Positions 57,721 to 64,000 of a stretch of 64,000 nt of DNA are shown piece by piece; positions within the stretch are counted from its first letter, which is position 1; each line of letters begins with the position of its first letter. Origin of the DNA: Corythucha ciliata (lineage: Eukaryota > Arthropoda > Insecta > Hemiptera > Tingidae). The DNA lies in contig CM075938.1 in the NCBI GenBank assembly GCA_038030265.1, positions 44,509,189 to 44,573,188 of the forward strand. The letters are read 5' to 3'. The notes under the pieces were generated by a model that searched no databases, was not told where the DNA came from, and was given only the letters and a program-made list of their open reading frames with translations. The translations under genes and the position numbers were made by a program.

Positions 57721-58450
57721 AAACAAAAATCTCCATTTTTGTGGTAAAATGTACAGTTTTGAGGCAACACCGCAAAATTTAGATTTGGTGTAAAATCGTA
57801 AGTTTTGGAGTGAAACATAACGCCTAAAATCCGTTTCAGTTTTGGACTAAAAGTGGTAGTTTTAGGGTAAACCTTTAAGTTTTGGGGGTAAAATCGCCAG
57901 TGTTTGGGTAACATTTCATAATTGATGTAAAATCGTCAGTTTTAAAGAAAAATATTGAGTTGGGGGGAGGGGTGAATCACCAGTTTTGGGGAGAACCTTC
58001 AGTTTTTTTGTTACGCGTCCGTTTGGACGTGAAATCGTCCGTTTAGCGGTAAAATAGTCACTTATGGGATAAAATTGTCTGTTTTGAGAAAAACTTATGA
58101 TTTAGAGGAAAACGCCAGTTTCTGTCTGTAAAATTGTCTGTATTGGAGTAAATAGATGTGAAACAATCAGTCTTGAGATGATACCGTCAATTTTAAAATA
58201 GTCATTTTAGTGCATTTCATTTTGAAAAATGCACTATATTGGTATCGTCATGATGGTGACAAACATGGGTCATGCCATGTTTTTTCATGTGTCAGAACCT
58301 CTAGAATATACGAATTCAGTGGTCTCCCGAATTCATATTTATTTTTAACATGAGTTTTGTTAGTAAAGTCAGTCAGTTTTTGGGTAAAATCATCAGTTTT
58401 GTCGTGAAATCAGTTAATATTTGGTTTTGAGGTAAAATCGCCATATTTGG
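57720..58450 (+). repeat. Variant E array, about 25-bp units
   Basis: Units near GTAAAATCGTCAGTTTTGGG recur about every 24-27 bp, at least twenty copies with interruptions. The TTTTAGTGCATTT landmark interrupts the array around 58205. Confidence 0.75.
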
Positions 58451-58479
58451 GTTTTGACTCGCTGAAAGCTCAATTTCCC

Positions 58480-59430
58480 TGGGTTGCCACTTCAAAGTTC
58501 AAAATGACCCGTTCCAGAGATTTTGATCATTAATAATCTACCTACATATTTATGTTTAAAGAGTTGGCTTCTTCATAAAGATGATTTTACGGGTTTTCTT
58601 TCGCTAGACACACATCTTAGCTGTATATATTGGTTGTTGGTGGGTGTAGGTGAATTTGACAAGAGTCCAGCCCCCGCCCCCTGAGGGGCGGATTTAAGGT
58701 AAAATGTTTAGAGCGGCTTGCCCTGAACTCAGGACCCCCCCCCCTCTCACAGATCAAGTCAAATTCCAAATTTTGTGGATTTTTGCTCTCAGAACGAATT
58801 TCAAAGGTTTTCCTCGCTCAAAACACCAATTTCACAGAATTGACTCCCTAAAAAGCCAATTTGCACCGGGTTGACTCTTCATGAAAGCAAATTCGCTCAT
58901 TAGATTAGACACTTTCGATGTCCAAATATCACGGATTGAACACACCGCAAAAACACAATTTCGTGGTTTTGGCTACTTCAATAACGAAATTTGCCGGTTT
59001 GGCACTTTTTGAGACCAAATTTGCCGGATTTCGTAGGTCAGAAACCAATTTCGTGGGGCTGGCTCCCCTCAGACAAGCCAATTTAACGGGATTTCACCGC
59101 GTACTGGCTCATTTTGAAGAGAAATTTCATGGCTCTAGCTGTCGTCCTAAAACTCCTAATTTCATCCTATAAACTGTCAATTTCGTCCTCGAATTCGCCA
59201 ATTTCACCCTAGATACTGTCAATTTCAGTAAAAATGATAAATCACGTGTAAAAAAGTAAAGCGTGTGCTCTCGTCCAAGACACCTTATCGTAGTTGGACG
59301 TAAAGCCCCGTTGGATTACAGTCAAATTCAACATTCAAAACTGTGATTGTCGTACTTCAAACTGTCAATTTCGACTTACAATACTGTCAATTTTGCCTCA
59401 GGAACTGACAATTTTGACTTGGAATCTCAA
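58480..59430 (+). repeat. Variant A array grading into C-like units
   Basis: AATTTCGTGGTTTTGGCTAC followed by TTCAATAACG-type units run to about 59160. Then come ACTGTCAATTTCGTCCTCGA-type units to about 59430. A C-run is at 58735. Confidence 0.75.
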
Positions 59431-59613
59431 TATCCCCCAGCGTAACAAATATCCCAAACGTTGATTACGAGGTTTTGCTAAGTCCTATAGCCCCTCTTAA
59501 ATTCGCCAATGCGCCCCCTATACCAAACATAAGCCAGCAATAGGGCAGTGGTGCATCTGACGTCTTCTGACCACCCCTATAGATCAAGGGCTGGCTACGC
59601 CTCTGCTCCCTCT

Positions 59614-62239
59614 GGTAATCCCTTTCCTGTGAGTTTCGCGTTAATGTCACATTCTGAAACGAAAGAAGGTTGATGTGAACGAAGTTTGACGGTAGAATTG
59701 GATGCCGTTACTATCTTCGTTGTATACAGGCCAATTTATTCTTCTCAACAAATCTATTTGAACATAAACTCCTTGCCAACTCTGAGCCTTTTTAAGAACT
59801 TTTTCGTTGATAAGGCCCTCCCATTCTTATTAAAATAATTTCAAGACAAGGATATAACGTTAAGTGGCTTTTGATTACGCTCTAACAAGAAAGTCTAGTT
59901 TTCCTAACTGTTTCATTTTGTTATGAAAAAATCTTCAACTAAAATGAGCAAAGTTTCCTTTTTTAATTAAAGAAAACATGAGTGGGGTGGAGCACCCCCC
60001 CCGCCTCATAGCCACACCAAATGCATAATGAGAATTCCTTTCGAACTAATTCATAGTTTTCTTCCCGAGCCTTGCCTTTTTTAGTTAAACTTTCAAGGAT
60101 AAAGAGGTAGAGGATCCACCGGTTCAGTTCCTGCCCCCAAGATATAGGATTTTGGCGTTATCACGTTGTCCTTTTATTTATGGGTCGACTTCACCCTCAC
60201 CTTTTGGGTGTACTGTACCGTACACGGGTAATGGTACCACACCCACTTTGGCTCTTTACTTATCGGCTCCTAAAAAGTCTAGCGAATAAATTTTATCTTT
60301 TTTTCTCTTTAGACCCCAAACAATCCAATCTAGAGTGGGTGAATAAAAAACAGGGAAGGGAAAGTTTTTTTTTTTTTTTTCCTCGTCATATCGCATCTCA
60401 CCCCATTTTTATGTTCTTATGCCGGGGTTTCATCATCTTCATGCCTCTTTTAATAAATCACTTTGTAAGGCCGAGAGGGAATATTTTTCTTTGTCGCGAT
60501 CGTCTTCCAGAAAAAAATGGCCCTCCCATTATCTAAGCATTTTTGACGGGCGTGCAGAAACAAATAGGAATCGATATTGTCATGTTCATTCAATCCCCTG
60601 TGAAGGGAGCTAATACAGATGGTAACTAAATTTTCTCCTTCTCGAGAAAGTTAATAAATTTTTAACGTAGTTTTCCCGAGAAATATATCGAATATAAACT
60701 TTCGTTAACGTCCCTTTTTTAGATGGCACAGTAGGTACGTACACATGCATACTAACCCTTTTTCATTCGATAAAGAGTATCTGAGGCGGTGGTAGGTTAA
60801 TAAATTGCCGCGCTATCATTCCCTTTTACAGGATGAGGAGTGGTGGGGCTACCTTCGCTTCCGGGTGAAAGGGTTGTAGATATTATGCCTACCAGAGGGT
60901 TGATAGCCGAGCAGCCTTCATTTGCATTGGAAACAGCAGCACAGTATGAAAGCATCCAGGCCATACTATAGTTTTATGGGCTGAGGCAGATCACTACCCG
61001 TCATTTCACATTTACACCTGTAATATTGCGTGGAAGGAGGCGTGACAGGAGAAGTGATCATTCCATTTCTCACTCAAGTAAAAAAAGCTCGTGGCTTTCT
61101 TTTTACTGCTCCTTGACCGTATTTTTACCAAAATCTATAGTTTATGAAACTATCCTTGACGTCTTCTTAGCAATTTTAACGTCTTAAAAAAGTTCAACTT
61201 TATATATGTATTGTACGACCACAACAGAAGGAAGGTGCGGAGAGTCATCCCGATTACTTTCGCTATTCCACTTGAAGTTTAGAGCACGAAAAAGCAAATA
61301 TTCAAGGTGAAAACGTGATGAAAAATGGCTCACTACTTCAATGAAAAACGAGATACTTGCTAAAAAAAGAAATTGTGAGGGGGAAATGGAAAATGAAGTT
61401 GTAGGGTTGAGGTGGTTAAATAAAGGGTCCTCGGAGGGACGGAGTGTGAGGAAAGAGGTCCACGTGACTTGAATCGGTTTGGTGAATAACTTTTTATTTT
61501 GATTTGCTGAATTAGGACGAGAGGTGTTGGTCGGTATAACCACCAAGCTTTTATCTTTTGAGTAATTGCTCTCTTGAAATCTGTCGCAGTAAATTATACT
61601 TTAAGAGGACCTCCAACCAACCATTTTTCGTCCCCATTTTTTATCGCTTTATTACGTGATTTTTATAGATCTCGTGAAAAGGCGAAAAAAAGGGAATTAG
61701 ACGACAAAAAAAAAGGTCTTTCGAAATATCGGCATTCGTGCACGCATGCCGGACTAGCAGCCAATTCGCTATCCCGTGGCCATCCAATATCAATTTGAAT
61801 TACAAACCAGCTCAAACTACGAGGGGTTCAGCTTGTTTAGTATTCTGCCTACTTCACACTTTCTTATTCTTACGAAACGTTTTTTTTTTTTTTATTTGCT
61901 TTCAACGCAAATATCCTTGCCAATTCCTTTGAGATGATCTTATTCAAGCGTCCAAGAAGGGTTGAGGTGACTGCATACATGTCAATGTAGATGTAAGCTC
62001 GCCACTATGGACTCCCCATAGCAACCATGACGTCACTCCCGGGAGACAAATATTTTAGAGTGTGGCCCATGTCAAGCTCTCGGGAAATTTCGTAATTTTT
62101 ATGATTGTGTCTTCCATGTACAAAAATCTGCAGAATTTTGTGCGAATGCTAATATGGTTCTCCCTTCGATGTTGTATAATCCAGAAATGCTCATGCCTGA
62201 CTGAAGGGGTGCATGACAATCGTGATATGGATGAGTGGG
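59614..62239. other. Unique AT-rich DNA, nothing recognised
   Basis: Frames up to 120 codons (61184-61546, minus) and 118 codons (60180-60536, plus) carry no recognisable domains. If the exon at 55138 is part of a plus-strand gene this is likely intron. Confidence 0.4.
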
Positions 62240-62310
62240 CAGCGTTGCCAACTAACGTTTTGTTTTTCCCGTCAAGTCAACCTCAAAATCCCGTCAGAAA
62301 GCCGTCGTAT
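62240..62310 (+). mobile_element. hAT-like terminus, partial
   Basis: It begins CAGCGTTGCCAACTAACGTT, sharing the CAGCGTTGCCAA start with 43481, and continues with TTTTTCCCGTCAAGTC and CCCGTCAGAAAGCCGTC. No partner end found. Confidence 0.35.
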
Positions 62311-62639
62311 AAATAATGGAACCGAACAAATACAACAACAATTAATTATTGTGTAGGTCGGTATCGTGCTACCTACCTAACTATATTTGTTTATGCACAA
62401 GAAGATTCCTCATGGACGTGTGGCTTAGTCCAGATTTTTCATTGAGGAAAACATAAAAAACCCCAAGGCTCGCGATTTGATTATTCCCGAGGCCACCAAT
62501 GTGTTTAGGGCAATAAAAGCCTCATTTATGTAGATAAATGCGGCTATTGGTCCCAAAAATCGACCCATAAACAATATGTGGTTCTTGAATTTTCACCGAG
62601 GGATCCGGAGAAACCACAATATTCCCGAGGTGATCCAGT

Positions 62640-62970
62640 AGCGCACCGAATTAGGGGTGAGGGGGGCGGACCGCCCCGGGCACCCGTTCACAGGGGGGGG
62701 GGCCTCAAAAAGCTTAAACGTAAATGGAAAAACTGGGGTTTTTAGGTTACCGGGAGACTTGGTTTCCGGTTAAACGGCGAATACTCTCTCGCTCATTCAC
62801 CACTCTCTCGGCGCGGTGTTCGCTGATCCCCAATTTCTGCAGATACTTATACGCGGCTAAATTGAGAAGGCGCGCTCAATCGGCTGAAGTAAAAATAAAA
62901 ACAACAAAAAACTGCTAGAAATCAAGAAAAACTTAAATTCGCAGCTAAAAAAAGGGAAGAAGTTCTATAG
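62640..62970 (-). repeat. G-rich border and short variant B array
   Basis: GGGGGGCGGACCGCCCCGGG (about 62665-62684), then G-runs, precede a few units of the type CGCGGCTAAATTGAGAAGGC (62850-62960, reverse orientation). Confidence 0.5.
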
Positions 62971-63059
62971 CCCAGGATAATTAGTGCAAAAAATGGCCCT
63001 AGCCCCTAAAAATGGCTCGAGAACTGGAAATCGTTTTAATCCCTCTTGGGGGTCCTGAA

Positions 63060-63910
63060 TAACAAAGGAGTGGGATTTTTCAGCCCGGCAAAAAAGTGAG
63101 AGTTCTCGGCAGAAAAGTGAGTCATACCGTCAGTTAATTCAAACGCCCGGCGGAAAATACAATGCACATCAAAAAAAGAGTTCCCCCGACAGATTTGGAA
63201 GACGCCCGGCTAATGGTGTAAATGAACGGCATAATAAGTAGTCACCCGACCATCAATTCATTTCACCGACAAATGCATTATTATAACAGCGGAATAATGG
63301 TTTCCTCAGTAAAAATAATGATGAGTTTTCACAATCAGTAACGGAAACGCTAAAACCAATTTTGGGTTGCCTCAAGAATTTTGCTTTCGTTTTCTGTGCA
63401 CATTTTCCCAGAAATATGCAACGGTTTGGAACATGACGTTATCAACGTTGTAGAAAGGTTCAGTTTTCGTGAGACCAACTTCGATTTTTGTACTTACAAC
63501 TCATGAACGATATTATAAAATTTTTAAGACAATTTTTATTTGTATCCATCATCACAGGGCCGAGTGAACGCTAACTTGAACACTCGAACTTTCAACGGTT
63601 GGCAACTCTGAAGATATCGTGTCTCTCTTTCTTCAAAACTTCGTCGGGGAAACCTCATATTTGCCGGGCGAATCCCTTATTTGCCGTGCAAACCCCTTTT
63701 TAGGTGGGCCTTTCATTTTACTGCTGGGCAATTGCATTTTCTGATGTGAACACTAGCAAAATTGTCGTTATTGATCACACGTTCAGGCGGTGCTTTTCCT
63801 TATTTTGCCGTTTGCATTTTACCGGGATAAAACATTGTTTAGCCGTGAATTTCAACCTTTTTAGCTGGGGACTTGCTGTCAGGAAACCCCTTTTTTTTAG
63901 CCGGGCAATT
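63060..63910. repeat. Variant G, decayed CCGGC-box repeats
   Basis: CAGCCCGGCAAAAAAGTGAG, CGCCCGGCGGAAAATAC and CGCCCGGCTAATGG recur in one sense to about 63260. TTTGCCGGGCGAATCCC, TTTGCCGTGCAAACCCC and TTTAGCCGTGAATTTCAACC recur in the opposite sense from 63660. The middle (63300-63650) shows no repeats. It resembles a much-decayed variant B arranged as an inverted pair. Confidence 0.45.
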
Positions 63911-64000
63911 AAATATATCCCATAACAAAGTTATGAGTTTGCGACGGTTTTTCGGTTGTGTTTCAGATTTGAGAGCCTAAAAACCGCTACATTTTTGCAA

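Larger units (their letters stand above)
56656..59605. mobile_element. Possible hAT-like element packed with three repeat variants
   Basis: The left end CATGGACGTATCCGGGGGGG and the right end, in reverse complement CAGAGGCGTAGCCAGCCCTT, are both of the CAGTGGCGTAGCCAG type. The flanks CTTCCTCC (56648-56655) and CTCCCTCT (59606-59613) agree at six of eight positions. Inside, variant B in reverse (56770-57200), variant E (57720-58450), a TTTTAGTGCATTTCATTTTG landmark (58205), variant A (58480-59160) and variant C-like units (59160-59430) follow one another. No transposase. The boundaries rest on weak duplication evidence. Confidence 0.45.

Noticed and set aside
60180..61546. Downstream ADAM10 exons
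   Set aside because: Frames of about 118-120 codons here show no prodomain or metalloprotease motif such as HExxH.

Overview
The window looks like non-coding chromosomal DNA of an invertebrate animal, most likely an arthropod. It is AT-rich and has no densely packed long reading frames. It contains one short exon with canonical splice sites, a tRNA-derived SINE, non-LTR, Penelope-like and piggyBac remnants, and MITEs with 3-bp TTA-, TAA- or CTG-type target duplications. An insect such as a hemipteran would fit, but the species is a guess.

The only host-gene sequence I recognise is a 122-bp exon at 55138-55259 on the plus strand, flanked by TAG and GTAAGT. It encodes a piece of an ADAM10/Kuzbanian-type metalloprotease prodomain. 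I could not find the neighbouring exons, so much of the window is probably intron or flank of that gene; this is inference. All other recognisable coding sequence belongs to broken mobile elements: a Penelope-like GIY-YIG end (34.6-35.1 kb, minus), a piggyBac transposase remnant (36.7-37.5 kb), a Jockey/CR1-like reverse transcriptase (45.3-46.5 kb) and an RTE-like reverse transcriptase (51.2-52.2 kb).

The dominant structure is a superfamily of highly diverged tandem arrays with a unit of about 29-31 bp. They cover roughly a fifth to a quarter of the window in both orientations (2.9-5.1, 7.0-9.2, 12.9-14.8, 22.4-23.2, 28-29.7, 32.5-33.6, 35.2-35.6, 38.5-40, 43.6-44.8, 47-47.4, 51-51.2, 52.4-52.8, 56.8-59.4 and 62.8-63.9 kb). 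Several variants share a core close to AATTTCGCGG. Some arrays sit inside elements with hAT-like ends: 44907-47547 (TIR CAGGGTGACCA, perfect 8-bp duplication GTTATAGC), 38426-40172 and 56656-59605. This suggests that non-autonomous hAT-like transposons carried the arrays around the genome. All three elements also share a landmark motif containing TTTTAGTGCATTT.

Other structures of note are a 363-bp inverted repeat enclosing a tRNA-like sequence (13288-13650), an 897-bp TIR element that also carries a tRNA-like sequence and sits in the piggyBac remnant (35812-36708), an 811-bp near-perfect hairpin (21620-22430), a SINE with a 10-bp target duplication (23390-23626), nested PIF/Harbinger-like MITEs (2563-2848, 27535-27811) and a cluster of TAAACAAACG motifs (18.15-18.56 kb). 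The remaining stretches (for example 9.9-11.7, 14.8-17.7, 18.6-21.6, 24.1-27.2, 29.9-32.2, 40.2-43.5, 47.6-50.8, 53.2-55.1 and 59.6-62.2 kb) look like unique AT-rich intronic or intergenic DNA with homopolymers and short microsatellites.
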